Assembly (NCBI GenBank): GCA_035501495.1
Contig: DATJWB010000033.1
Coordinates: 1 to 64,000 of the forward strand
Origin: JAIQFL01 sp035501495
Lineage (GTDB): Bacteria > Acidobacteriota > Terriglobia > Bryobacterales > Bryobacteraceae
DNA: 64,000 bases
Direction: 5' to 3'
The notes under the pieces were generated by a model. It ran no database searches and was not told the origin of the DNA. It was given only the letters and a program-made list of their open reading frames with translations. Numbering within the stretch: position 1 is the stretch's first letter; the number at the start of each line of letters is the position of its first letter. The position numbers and the translations under genes were made by a program. This document shows, in pieces, positions 25,778-34,802 of this stretch.

Positions 25778-27529
25778 TTGACGCTCCAAAGTCCTACCTT
25801 CCGCAAACTCTTGCTGGGGTCGGTCCTGCTCATCGGAGTCGCGCTGCTTAGCGCCGACTTTCTTCTGACGCGCTACACAACCGCTCGCGAGCAGTCGGTC
25901 GCGCGACAGCAGATGGGCCAGTCTCTTCGATATATCGCGCCGGCATTGACGGCCGCACCGCCGGCGAACCTTCAGCAATGGGCCGAGGACACGGACGCGA
26001 AACTCAATGCGCGGGTCACCCTGATCGGCAGCGACGGCGTGGTGCTCGCGGATTCACGCCACGACCCCGAAACCATGGAGAACCACGGCACCCGCCCGGA
26101 GGTTCGCTCCGCACTCGCCGGACAATCGGGCTCCGACATTCGCCGCAGCGCCACTCTGGACGTGGACTTCAGCTATTACGCCGGGCTGGTGGACTTGCCT
26201 GGACGCCCCCACACTGTCCTCCGGCTGGCAATCCCGCTTGAGCAGGTCGGCGCTTCTATCGCCGCGGTGCGCCGCCTCATTCTGCGGGCATCGGCATTCG
26301 CGGCACTGATTGCGCTGGTGATCGCCTATCTGATCGCGCGCTCCGTTGCCGGGCGCATCCGCAGGATTCAGAGATACGCGGCGCAGTTGGAGAATGCCGA
26401 CTACTCGGAAACCCTGGCCGCGGAATCGGACGATGAACTCGGCTCGGTAGCGGTTTCCCTCCGCACCATGGCGGAGCATTTCCGGGAGATGCTCGCCCGT
26501 CTGGCGCAAGAGTCCGTGCAGCGGGAAGCGATCCTGAGCAGCATGGTGGAAGGCGTGCTGGCGGTAGAACCGGATCTCCGCATTACATTTTACAACGAGG
26601 CCTTCGCTCGCTCCGTTCACGCTCCCCAGCAGGCGCCGATCGGACACTCCATGCTCCACGTGGTCCGCGATCCGGCGTTGCGCGCGCTGCTTTCGCAGGT
26701 GATCGCCAGCCGAGCGCCGGCCCGCGAACGGCTTGAACCGATCCACGCCGACGGCCGGATTTTCGATGTGCAGGCCGCCCCGTTGAAAGGCCCCGGTGGC
26801 ACAGGCGCGATTGCGACTTTCCACGACATCACCGAACTCGAACGTCTGGAACGGGTGCGCAGGGACTTCGTCGCCAATATCTCCCACGAACTGCGCACGC
26901 CGCTGGCCGCCATCCACGGGTTCACCGAAACCCTGCTGAACGGCGCCCTGGAGGATCCGAACAACAATCGACGGTTTCTGGACATCATTGCATCGCACAC
27001 GGAACGACTGACCAACCTCGCCGCGGACCTCATGACGCTTTCGGAGATCGAGACCGAGAGGGCCGCGGCCCCGGCCGAAAGAGTGTCGGCCATCGAACTG
27101 GCGGAAAGCGCTCTTTGCATGACGGCGCCGCTGGCGAAAGAGCACGACGTACACGCCTTTCTGGGCGAGGTCGAAGACGTTTACGTGGCCGGCCAGAGGG
27201 CGCGCCTGGAGCGGGCCATCGCCAACCTGTTGTTCAATGGAATCCACTACAACCGGCCCGGCGGAGAGGTCCGGGTAGACGTGCAGAGTGCCGCCGCGGC
27301 GGTCCGGATCTCCGTCACGGATAACGGCATCGGCATCGCACCCAAGGACCTGCCGCGCATCTTCGAGCGCTTCTACCGGGTGGACCAGGCGCGCTCGCCG
27401 CAAACCGGCGGGACCGGGCTCGGACTCGCCATCGTCCGCAAAACCGTCGAGCGCGCGGGAGGGTCAGTCACCGTAGAAAGCCGTCTGGGCAAGGGCTCTG
27501 TCTTTACCGTCATTCTCCCCGCTGGGTAG
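25778..27529 (+). CDS. PhoR-like sensor histidine kinase
   Basis: 583 residues from a TTG at 25778 (GGAGG at 25772-25776, close spacing). Two transmembrane helices (about 13-29 and 168-188) flank an extracytoplasmic sensor; then HAMP (190-240), a PAS domain (about 255-350), HisKA with phospho-acceptor His370 in FVANISHELRTPLAAIHG, and HATPase with the N, G1 and G2 boxes (LLFNGIHYN, DNGIGIAPKDLPRIF, GTGLGLAIV). Order and motifs match PhoR-type kinases. It precedes the PhoU-like and PiT genes, so phosphate sensing is likely. No response regulator is adjacent. Confidence 0.88.
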   Translation: MTLQSPTFRKLLLGSVLLIGVALLSADFLLTRYTTAREQSVARQQMGQSLRYIAPALTAAPPANLQQWAEDTDAKLNARVTLIGSDGVVLADSRHDPETMENHGTRPEVRSALAGQSGSDIRRSATLDVDFSYYAGLVDLPGRPHTVLRLAIPLEQVGASIAAVRRLILRASAFAALIALVIAYLIARSVAGRIRRIQRYAAQLENADYSETLAAESDDELGSVAVSLRTMAEHFREMLARLAQESVQREAILSSMVEGVLAVEPDLRITFYNEAFARSVHAPQQAPIGHSMLHVVRDPALRALLSQVIASRAPARERLEPIHADGRIFDVQAAPLKGPGGTGAIATFHDITELERLERVRRDFVANISHELRTPLAAIHGFTETLLNGALEDPNNNRRFLDIIASHTERLTNLAADLMTLSEIETERAAAPAERVSAIELAESALCMTAPLAKEHDVHAFLGEVEDVYVAGQRARLERAIANLLFNGIHYNRPGGEVRVDVQSAAAAVRISVTDNGIGIAPKDLPRIFERFYRVDQARSPQTGGTGLGLAIVRKTVERAGGSVTVESRLGKGSVFTVILPAG

Positions 27530-27579
27530 AGCAGGGCGGTTCCCGACAGACTTGCCGGAAATATTACAAACCGATTACG

Positions 27580-28233
27580 ATGGAGTTCCCGGTTTCTTCG
27601 TATGCACCCGACAACGTTATGAATCTGCTCCCGCGGGACGACAAGTTCTACTCGTTTTTTCTGAAACAGGTCGAGATCATTTCGCAGGCGGCTCATGTGC
27701 TGCTCGAAGGCGTGCGCGTCGGAAACGCGCGGATGGCGGGCGCGGCCACCGAAATCAGCGTGCTGGAACATCGTGGAGATGAAGTCATCCACGGCATCTT
27801 CACCCGTCTCAATCAGACCTTCATCACGCCGCTCGACCCAGAGGACATCCACGCGGTATCCAGCGCGCTGGACAATGTGCTGGACGGTATCGAGGACACC
27901 GCTCACCGCCTGGTATCGTACGAGATCGATCCCGTACCGCGCGACATGGTGGAGTTGGCCACGATCGTGAATTCCTGCGCCATCGCAGGGAAGAAGGCGT
28001 TTGAAGCGCTGGCGCAGAAAGGGCCCATTCTGGAACACTGCATCGAAATCAACCGGCTGGAGAACGAGGCGGACCTGATCAGCCGGAGTGCTGTAGCCGA
28101 CCTCTTCCACAAACAGAAGGACCCCATCACCTTGATCAAACTGAAAGAAGTCTACGAGTTCTTCGAAAACACCATCGACCGCTTCGAGGATGTCGCCGAC
28201 GTGCTCCAAAACGTCGTCGTCAAGAACGGCTGA
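27580..28233 (+). CDS. DUF47 PhoU-like phosphate transport accessory protein
   Basis: 217 residues, all helical, with the DUF47 start LLPRDDKFYSFFLKQVEIIS and the PhoU-like metal-binding segments (ENEADLISRSAVADLF, EVYEFFENTIDRFEDVADVL). Proteins of this family pair with PiT transporters and are thought to gate them. The PiT gene starts 3 bp after its stop. Start could instead be the ATG at 27619; neither has a good ribosome site. Confidence 0.88.
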   Translation: MEFPVSSYAPDNVMNLLPRDDKFYSFFLKQVEIISQAAHVLLEGVRVGNARMAGAATEISVLEHRGDEVIHGIFTRLNQTFITPLDPEDIHAVSSALDNVLDGIEDTAHRLVSYEIDPVPRDMVELATIVNSCAIAGKKAFEALAQKGPILEHCIEINRLENEADLISRSAVADLFHKQKDPITLIKLKEVYEFFENTIDRFEDVADVLQNVVVKNG

Positions 28234-28236
28234 ACC

Positions 28237-29268
28237 ATGTCCGTCCTCAGCCTCGCCGTGTTCATTATCGCGATCGCACTGATCTTCGATTACATCAACG
28301 GCTTTCACGACGCGGCGAACTCCATCGCCACCATCGTGGCAACCCGGGTACTGACGCCGCTTCAGGCCGTGGTGTGGGCCGCCTTCTTCAATTTCGTCGC
28401 GGTGTTTGTGTTTGGCACGGCAGTGGCGAAGACGATCGGTAAAGGGTTCGTGGATCTGACGCTGATCACGCCGCCAGTGATTCTCTGCGGCCTCGCGGGA
28501 GCGATTATCTGGGACGTCCTGACCTGGTGGCTGGGCCTGCCGACCAGTTCCTCGCACGCATTGATCGGCGGCTATGCCGGGGCCGCCATGGCGCGAGCGG
28601 GAAGCCTGCGCGGTTTTCCCCACAGCCTCGACGCACTCCAGGTCCCAGGCGGCGGGCAGTGGCCGCTCACCGTGATGTTCATCTTCGTGGCTCCGCTCAT
28701 CGGGTTGCTGTCGGCCTACGTGCTGATGATCGCGGTCTACTGGATCTTCCGCGACGCCAGCCCGTCGAAGATGGACCGTTACTTCCGCAAACTACAGTTG
28801 TTATCAGCGGCCTCGTTCAGTCTTTCGCACGGATCAAACGACGCGCAGAAGACGGCGGGTTTGATTACCGGTGTGCTGTTCACCTCGCACGAGCTCCAAT
28901 CCTTCGAGATTCCGCTTTGGGTCCTGTTCGCTGCTCATGCGGCGATCGCTCTCGGAACGTTGAGCGGCGGCTGGCGGATCGTCCGCACGATGGGGACGCG
29001 CCTGACTCGCTTGAAACCGCGCAGCGGATTCTGCGCGGAGACCGGAGCCGCCGGCGCCGTTCTGCTGGCCACTCACCTTGGACTGCCGGTCTCCACGACC
29101 CACGCAATCGCCGGAGCCATCGCCGGGGTTGGCAGCATCAATCGCCTGAAAGCCGTCCGTTGGGGGATCGCCACCAATATCGTGGGCGCCTGGATGCTCA
29201 CCATCCCCATGTCGGCGATCATCGCGTGGTTAGCGTTCTGGGCGTTACACGTTACCGCAGGCGCCTAA
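28237..29268 (+). CDS. pit: Inorganic phosphate transporter, PiT family
   Basis: 343 residues, about ten membrane helices. Both inverted PiT signature repeats are present: DYINGFHDAANSIATI near the N-terminus and SHGSNDAQKTAGLITG in the second half, which contain the phosphate-site Asn/Asp pairs. Proton or sodium coupled uptake of phosphate or metal phosphate. Coupled to the DUF47 gene upstream and the PhoR-like kinase beyond it. Confidence 0.93.
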   Translation: MSVLSLAVFIIAIALIFDYINGFHDAANSIATIVATRVLTPLQAVVWAAFFNFVAVFVFGTAVAKTIGKGFVDLTLITPPVILCGLAGAIIWDVLTWWLGLPTSSSHALIGGYAGAAMARAGSLRGFPHSLDALQVPGGGQWPLTVMFIFVAPLIGLLSAYVLMIAVYWIFRDASPSKMDRYFRKLQLLSAASFSLSHGSNDAQKTAGLITGVLFTSHELQSFEIPLWVLFAAHAAIALGTLSGGWRIVRTMGTRLTRLKPRSGFCAETGAAGAVLLATHLGLPVSTTHAIAGAIAGVGSINRLKAVRWGIATNIVGAWMLTIPMSAIIAWLAFWALHVTAGA

Positions 29269-29294
29269 CTACTTTCTGTCGCAAAAATGACGCC

Positions 29295-29780
29295 TCAGGC
29301 GAAGTCGATGCGCGCGATCACCATGCTCGGCAGAGCCTGGTTCCAGCTCTCCGGGATGTGGTCGAACGGCAGGCGAAAGCTCTTGATCTCACCCGGCGCC
29401 AGACCACCCATTTTCTTGCTGACAATCGGCACGCGCTCGCGCAGGACCATCTGCCCGTACGCGTCGTAGAACACGCAGTTGATCTCCACCAGTTCCAGCA
29501 CCCGGTCGCCGGCGTTTTCGATCTTGCCGGTGATTTCCACCACCGACTGCTGCATGTAGCTGTCGTGCGCCTTCATATCGACTTCGCTAAGCTTGAGGCT
29601 TTTCACGTAAGCCTTGGCCGGACCCGTCAGCGGAGGCGGAGGCGGAACCGGCCTCTTCGACGCGCGATCCAGATACCAGAATCCCGCCACACCGGCGAGC
29701 ACCACGAAGCCGATAATGTAGGCGGCCGGCGGTATGACCACCGGCTGTTTTGTGGGAATCGCAGTATTATTTGCCACCAA
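29295..29780 (-). CDS. Membrane-anchored beta-sandwich protein, unknown function
   Basis: 161 residues. One N-terminal transmembrane helix (VVIPPAAYIIGFVVLAGVAG), a proline run, then a domain of the FxLYD/DUF2393 sort (VEITGKIENAGDRVLELVEI, APGEIKSFRLPFDHIP). Probably a periplasm- or outside-facing domain. It overlaps the pmbA 3' end by 14 nt, so it is co-transcribed with pmbA. A decayed fragment of the same gene type seems to lie at 25486-25563. Confidence 0.75.
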   Translation of the reverse strand: MVANNTAIPTKQPVVIPPAAYIIGFVVLAGVAGFWYLDRASKRPVPPPPPLTGPAKAYVKSLKLSEVDMKAHDSYMQQSVVEITGKIENAGDRVLELVEINCVFYDAYGQMVLRERVPIVSKKMGGLAPGEIKSFRLPFDHIPESWNQALPSMVIARIDFA

Positions 29781-31110
29781 CGGTCATCTCTCCGATCTTC
29801 AAAGTGGGGGCAGCCACGGAGCCCCGGAATTCCAGGTCGGAGCCGATTGCCTCCAGGCCCAGGAGCATGTCTTTGAGGTTGCCGGCGATCGTAACTTCGG
29901 AAACCGCGAACGCCAGTTCCCCGTTGCGGATCCACATCCCGGCGGCGCCCCGGGAGTAGTCTCCGGTGACGATGTTGACGCCAAAGCCCATCAGCTCTGT
30001 GACATAGAAGCCGTTGGGGATCCCCGCAAGGATCTGTTCCGGCGTTTGGACGCCCTTATGGATGAAAAAGTTCCCGTGTCCGATCCCGGCGTTGCCGGTC
30101 AGCCCGCGCGAGGCGTTGCCGGTGGTCTTCAGTCCCAGCTTGCGGGCGGCATAGGTGTTCATGAGGTAACTCTTCAGGACGCCGCGTTCGATGACCACGG
30201 TTCGGCGGGAAGGAACTCCCTCGTCGTCAAAGGGCGATGTGCCGAACAGGCAGGGGATGGTGGCGTCGTCGACTACCGTCAGTCCTTCGACCGCCACTTT
30301 TTCACCAAGCTTGCCTGCAAGGAACGATTCGTGGCGGTAAATCGACATCCCGTGCACGGCTTCGAAAATGTTATCCAGCAACGAGCGGGCGGTGCGTGGC
30401 TCGAAGACCACCGGCACCTTCTGGGTTTCGACCTTCACCGCATTCAGACGGCGGAGAGCCCGCTTGGCCGCGATCCGCCCGACTTCCTCCGGCGACTCCA
30501 GCCCGCCATACCCGCGAGCCATGGTGTACCAGTAGTCGCGTTCCATGGAATCGCCGTCCCGCGCCACGGGCACGGTGCTCAAGGAACAATAGCTGGAGCG
30601 GTACTCCCCGGCGAAGCCGCGGGAATTGGCGAATATGTGACGTCCGAGGTGCGTGTCAAACGAGGCGCCCTCGGAGTTGGAAATCCGCGGGTCTGCCGAA
30701 AGCGCTGCTTCCTCGGCGCGCTTGGCAGTCGAGATCTTGAGGGCGGTTTCCAGACCCTCGACGTCCGGGGAGTACAACCCGAGATCGCCTGGGATGCTGC
30801 CGAGTTCCTCCCGATCGGGAAGCCCGGCGTGCGGATCCTCAGTAGTAATATCGGCCAGCTCGATCGCGGACTTTACCATGTGGCGAATGCCATCCTCCGA
30901 AAGATCGGAGGTATACGAGGAGCCGGTCTTGCGGCCCACCAGAATCCGCAGTCCGGCGCCGCGGGAGCCAGCCTCCTTGAGATTCTCGATTTCGCGCATG
31001 CGGATATTGGCGGAGAATTCCTCGCCCTCCGCGATGGTGCACTCCGCGTCGGTGGCCCCGGCGGCTTGGGCGCGCCTCACCACATCCTGCGCGAGTTCGA
31101 GAAGTTCCAT
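29767..31110 (-). CDS. pmbA: TldE/PmbA-type metalloprotease homolog
   Basis: 447 residues. Family signatures: GLRILVGRKTGSSYTSDLS, ALRRLNAVKVETQKVPVVFEP, and the C-terminal GVNIVTGDYSRGAAGMWIRNG. It lacks an HExxxH zinc motif, as expected of the TldE/PmbA partner rather than TldD. In E. coli TldD-TldE cleaves leaderless peptides such as microcin B17 precursor and CcdA. No tldD is seen in the window. Confidence 0.92.
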   Translation of the reverse strand: MELLELAQDVVRRAQAAGATDAECTIAEGEEFSANIRMREIENLKEAGSRGAGLRILVGRKTGSSYTSDLSEDGIRHMVKSAIELADITTEDPHAGLPDREELGSIPGDLGLYSPDVEGLETALKISTAKRAEEAALSADPRISNSEGASFDTHLGRHIFANSRGFAGEYRSSYCSLSTVPVARDGDSMERDYWYTMARGYGGLESPEEVGRIAAKRALRRLNAVKVETQKVPVVFEPRTARSLLDNIFEAVHGMSIYRHESFLAGKLGEKVAVEGLTVVDDATIPCLFGTSPFDDEGVPSRRTVVIERGVLKSYLMNTYAARKLGLKTTGNASRGLTGNAGIGHGNFFIHKGVQTPEQILAGIPNGFYVTELMGFGVNIVTGDYSRGAAGMWIRNGELAFAVSEVTIAGNLKDMLLGLEAIGSDLEFRGSVAAPTLKIGEMTVGGK

Positions 31111-31256
31111 ATGTTATCAGGCTACCATCGGGTCAAGCGTCCGGCGGTCCCGCCCGCTTGGATGGGGCCGCCGCGCCAGCAGCGGAATCGGCGCGCCTGG
31201 AAATACGCCAAAATCCGGCCTCCCGCCACCCCCAAGACGCCTGATCGCACACGGCA

Positions 31257-31955
31257 CTACACCACGAGCGACGCCCCGGCGATCTCTTCGAGCACGCGTG
31301 CAGCTTCCTCCGCCGGATCGCTGGCGCGCGTGATCTGGCGGCCGATCACGAGGTAGTCCGCGCCATCGCGGACCGCATCAGCCGGCGTGGCCACGCGCTT
31401 CTGATCGCCCTGCGCACGCCCCGCCGAGCGTACACCGGGCGTGACCAGCAGCGCGCCCGGTGTCAAAATCCGGCGCACCGCAGCCGCTTCCAGAGGCGAC
31501 GCCACCACTCCATCCACGCCCGCGGACATCGCCTGCCGTGTGCGCACGGCGACCATCTCGGACACCTCGCAGCCGTACCCGAGGTCGTGAAGATCCTCGC
31601 GGCTGAAACTGGTGAGCACGGTCACCGCCAGCAGTTTGAGGCCGTCGTTTTCGCGCCCCGCGATGGCCGCCCGCATCACCGAACCCACGCCGTGCACGGT
31701 CAGAAACGTCGCTCCGCTGCGCGACACCTGCGCCACGGTGCGCTTCACCGTCTCCGGGATGTCGTACAGCTTCAGGTCGAGAAACACGCGTTTGCCCAGG
31801 TCGAGAAGCTCCCGCACGATTCCCATGCCCGCGGCGGCATATAATTCCATGCCCACCTTGTAGAAGTCGATGCGGCTGCCAAGACGCGCGACCATGGCGC
31901 GTGCCTCACCGGCCGATTCCAGGTCCAGCGCGACGATGATGGGGTTGTGGTTCAT
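31257..31955 (-). CDS. pyrF: Orotidine 5'-phosphate decarboxylase
   Basis: 232 residues. Group I OMPDC motifs: PIIVALDLESAGEA at the start, the catalytic LDLKLYDIPETV (Lys-Asp pairs), TPGVRSAGRAQGDQKR and DYLVIGRQITRASDP. Decarboxylates OMP to UMP. The ATG overlaps the selD stop in an ATGA, so it is translated behind selD; the open frame continues upstream inside selD but is not coding there. Confidence 0.95.
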   Translation of the reverse strand: MNHNPIIVALDLESAGEARAMVARLGSRIDFYKVGMELYAAAGMGIVRELLDLGKRVFLDLKLYDIPETVKRTVAQVSRSGATFLTVHGVGSVMRAAIAGRENDGLKLLAVTVLTSFSREDLHDLGYGCEVSEMVAVRTRQAMSAGVDGVVASPLEAAAVRRILTPGALLVTPGVRSAGRAQGDQKRVATPADAVRDGADYLVIGRQITRASDPAEEAARVLEEIAGASLVV

Positions 31956-32980
31956 ATCAGACGGATCGGTTTCTCCTGCCGCGGCAGGACGCGGCCGATG
32001 GTGTACGCGCCGTCGAGCGCGCTTTCGAGTGACGCAGCGTCGGATTCGGGGAGGGCGATGAGCAGCCCCCCCGAGGTCTGCGGATCGTAGAGCAGGTCTT
32101 CGACCGCCGGGTCTGCCGAGCCCTCCACCGCACAGGAAGCGAATTCGCGGTTGTTTTTGAGGCCCCCGGGAATGGCGCCTTGCCGCGCGTAGTCCAATGC
32201 CCCGGGCAGGAAGCGCAGGGAACTCGTGGCGATCTCGATCGTGACTTGGCTCGCGACCGCCATCTCCCGGGCGTGCCCGATCAGTCCGAATCCGGTGACA
32301 TCGGTGCAGCCGTGGACGTCGTAATCCAGCATCGCCTCGCAGGCGCGCCGGTTCAGCGTCAGCATCGAATCGATGGAGGCGGCCACATGCTCTTCGGAGG
32401 CGATGCCGCGCTTCAAAGCGGTGGAGATCACGCCCGTGCCCAGGCGCTTGGTAAACACCAGTGCATCGCCGGGACGCGCGCCCGCGTTCGGTTTGAAGCG
32501 GGAGGGATGCACCAGGCCGGTGACCGCATAGCCGAACAGGATTTCGTCGCCCGAGATGCTGTGTCCGCCCAGGATGGCGCAACCGGCCTCGCGCATCTTC
32601 TCCGCTCCGCCTTTCAGGATCGCTTCCAGGTCGGAGAGGTCGCCCTTGGCCGGATAAGCCAGCACCGAGAGCGACGAGACCGGCCGGCCGCCCATCGCCC
32701 ACACATCGCTGAGCGAATTGGCGGCCGCGATGGCGCCGTAGGTGAACGGATCGTCCACGATCGGCGTAAAAAAATCCAGTGTCTGCACGAGGGCGAGCTC
32801 CGGTGTCAGCTTGTACACACCGGCATCGTCGGCAGTGTCAAACCCTACCAGCACGTTCTCATCGGCCCACCGCGGTACCGAGGCCAGGACCTTGTCCAAC
32901 AACTTTGGACTCAGCTTGGACGCTCAACCGGCAGCCTTCACGTGGGCCGTGAGTTTACGGGTTTGCGTCGGAACTTCCAT
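31952..32980 (-). CDS. selD: Selenide, water dikinase, predicted selenocysteine-containing
   Basis: 342 residues with one recoded stop. From the ATG at 32980 the frame reads KLTAHVKAAG-Sec-ASKLSPKLL; the TGA at 32924-32926 is codon 19, exactly where SelD has its catalytic Cys or Sec (E. coli GAGCGCKISPKVL). Downstream are normal SelD motifs: VGFDTADDAGVYKL, TLDFFTPIVDDPFTYGAIAAAN, LGGHSISGDEI, GCTDVTGFGLIGHA and DPQTSGGLL. The enzyme makes selenophosphate from selenide and ATP. If TGA were a stop, the protein would begin at a TTG at 32902 and lack the active-site residue. A hairpin lies just after the TGA. No selA, selB or tRNA-Sec gene is in the window. Confidence 0.92.
32894..32926 (-). other. 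UGA(Sec) codon and candidate bacterial SECIS hairpin
   Basis: On the minus strand TGA (32926-32924) is followed after 13 nt by GTCCAA-AGTTG-TTGGAC (32910-32894), a perfect 6-bp stem with a 5-nt loop. The loop starts 19 nt after the TGA and has G at its second position, within the reported spacing and loop rule for bacterial SECIS elements bound by SelB. A fold calculation was not run. Confidence 0.65.
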
Positions 32981-33000
32981 GTAGCTTATATAATAGCGGC
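32981..33000. promoter_or_regulatory. 20-bp divergent start region with TATAAT
   Basis: Only 20 bp separate the start codons of selD (minus) and the C45 hydrolase gene (plus). TATAAT at 32989-32994 is 6 nt before the plus-strand ATG, so a transcript from it would begin at or near the ATG and be leaderless. No Shine-Dalgarno is visible for either gene. Confidence 0.45.
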
Positions 33001-34413
33001 ATGCGTCGCATTTCCGTTCTGCTCGTCGTCCTGTTGTTGGGTGTGGCCTTCACGCTGATCTCGCGGGAGCCGGTGTCCGATCCCCGCTTGAAGAAGGGCG
33101 GCCGCCTGGCGGAGCGCGCCGGGTGGGTCCCGGTGCACCTGGAAGGAACCCCCGCCCAAATCGGATATCAGCACGGCTACCTCCTGGCGCCCGAAATCAA
33201 GGACAATTTCAAAGCCATCTCCACGGAGATGACTCACGAAGAGAAGAAGAACTGGGAATTCTTCCGCCAGACCGCGCGCGAGGTTTTCTGGCCGCACATC
33301 GAGCAGGAGTATCGCGACGAGCTGGCCGGGATTTCCGAAGGGCTGGCCGCCCATGGCGTGAAGCTCGACGTGTGGGACGTGGTGGCGATGAACGCCTGGC
33401 TCGAGCTGCCGTATTACGATAAGTGGCTCGGAAAGTCCGTCACGCCCGTGACCGGATCGTCCGAAGGCGGCAAAGGCCCAGGCGATCATTGCAGCGCCTT
33501 CGCCGCGACCGGGAGCTATACGAAGGACGGGCGGGTGGTGATCGGCCACAACAACTGGACCAGCTATTCGTCCGGCGAGCGCTGGAACATCATGTTCGAC
33601 ATCGTGCCGGCGAAGGGCAGCCGGATCCTGATGGATGGAGCGGCGGGTTTGATCCACAGCGGCGACGATTTCGGAATCAACGCATCCGGCATCATCATCA
33701 CCGAAACCACCATCAGCGGATTCAGCGGCTTCGATCCGAATGGCATTCCGGAGTTCGTCCGGGCGCGCAAGGCCATGCAGTATTCCGAATCGATAGACGA
33801 TTTCGCGCGGATCATGAAGGAAGGCAATAACGGCGGCTATGCCAACAACTGGCTGGTGGCCGACCGCAAGACCAACGAGGTTGCCAGCCTCGAGTTGGGT
33901 CTGAAGAACGTGATCCTCCAGCGCACCAGGGACGGGTTCTTCGTCGGATCGAATTTTCCGGCCGACCCCAAGCTGATCAAAGAGGAGACCGAGTTCGACC
34001 CGAACGACCAGAGCAAGAGCGAGAATGCCCGCCACGCGCGCTGGCTCACGCTGATGGAACAGAACAAAGGCAAGATCGATGTGGCCGCCGGGCAACGCTT
34101 CCTCTCCGACCACTTCGACAGCTATACCGGCAAGACCGAGCCCAGCGAGCGCACGCTTTGCGGGCACATTGAACTCTCGCCGCGCGGCATGGGGACCTGG
34201 CAGGCGCCTTACGCCCCGGCGGGCGCCGTGCAGAACAAGGTGACCGATGCCGCGGGGGCGGAGAAGATGTCGCTCACGGCCGCGCTGGGCCACTCCTGCG
34301 GCATTTCGTACAAAGCTCAGGAGCACCTGGCAAAGCACCCCGAGTTCGCCTGGATGAAAGACATCCTCAAAGACATGCCGGCCCGCGGTTGGGCGAAGTT
34401 CACGGCCAAATAA
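33001..34413 (+). CDS. Secreted C45-family autoproteolytic hydrolase
   Basis: 470 residues with an N-terminal signal or anchor helix (SVLLVVLLLGVAFTLIS). The Ntn-hydrolase core begins at Cys164 in DHCSAFAATGS, followed by GRVVIGHNNWTSY and NASGIIITETTISG, as in C45 acyltransferases and phospholipase-B-like proteins. In that family the chain is cut before the Cys, which becomes the nucleophile. The segment before it (TPAQIGYQHGYLLAPEI) matches the usual propeptide. Amide or peptide bond hydrolysis outside the cytoplasm is likely; substrate unknown. Confidence 0.85.
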   Translation: MRRISVLLVVLLLGVAFTLISREPVSDPRLKKGGRLAERAGWVPVHLEGTPAQIGYQHGYLLAPEIKDNFKAISTEMTHEEKKNWEFFRQTAREVFWPHIEQEYRDELAGISEGLAAHGVKLDVWDVVAMNAWLELPYYDKWLGKSVTPVTGSSEGGKGPGDHCSAFAATGSYTKDGRVVIGHNNWTSYSSGERWNIMFDIVPAKGSRILMDGAAGLIHSGDDFGINASGIIITETTISGFSGFDPNGIPEFVRARKAMQYSESIDDFARIMKEGNNGGYANNWLVADRKTNEVASLELGLKNVILQRTRDGFFVGSNFPADPKLIKEETEFDPNDQSKSENARHARWLTLMEQNKGKIDVAAGQRFLSDHFDSYTGKTEPSERTLCGHIELSPRGMGTWQAPYAPAGAVQNKVTDAAGAEKMSLTAALGHSCGISYKAQEHLAKHPEFAWMKDILKDMPARGWAKFTAK

Positions 34414-34437
34414 ATCGACCTTGGCCGCCGGGGCGGG

Positions 34438-34674
34438 TCAGCGCCGAATCCCGGTGCGGAACATGGACTGGAGTTCATCAATGTCCTGCCGCATCCCGAT
34501 CGAATAGGGCGCCATCAGGACATTCACCACGAACCACATGGTAGCGAGCGAGATCATCGCACGCGTGACCCCGTTCCTTCCCAACACGATCCGTGCGACG
34601 ACAGCCAGAACAAACGGCAGGACGGCCGTGGCTACCCGGGCATGCGGACTCAGGTGCTCCAGCAGACTCAGCAC
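34438..34674 (-). CDS. Small membrane protein (78 aa)
   Basis: Two hydrophobic helices (VATAVLPFVLAVVARIVLG and MISLATMWFVVNVLMAPYS) with charged ends. Sits convergently behind the C45 hydrolase gene, upstream of and divergent from dnaG. No family recognised; helix pattern and clean boundaries favour a real gene. Confidence 0.6.
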   Translation of the reverse strand: MLSLLEHLSPHARVATAVLPFVLAVVARIVLGRNGVTRAMISLATMWFVVNVLMAPYSIGMRQDIDELQSMFRTGIRR

Positions 34675-34802
34675 AACCGAAGTCTACGGTTTCCTAGACC
34701 ACGTCGGTCAAGATATCGTCGGTTAGGGCGCGGGTGTATACCTGATACCCTCCCGGCGCGCCCCGGTCGCGGGCCTGTGATAATAACCTGAAAGGGGCCG
34801 CG

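Noticed and set aside
31257..32702. pyrF read with a 249-residue N-terminal extension
   Set aside because: The extension is selD read out of frame; the ATG at 31955 gives a normal-length PyrF and overlaps the selD stop in an ATGA.
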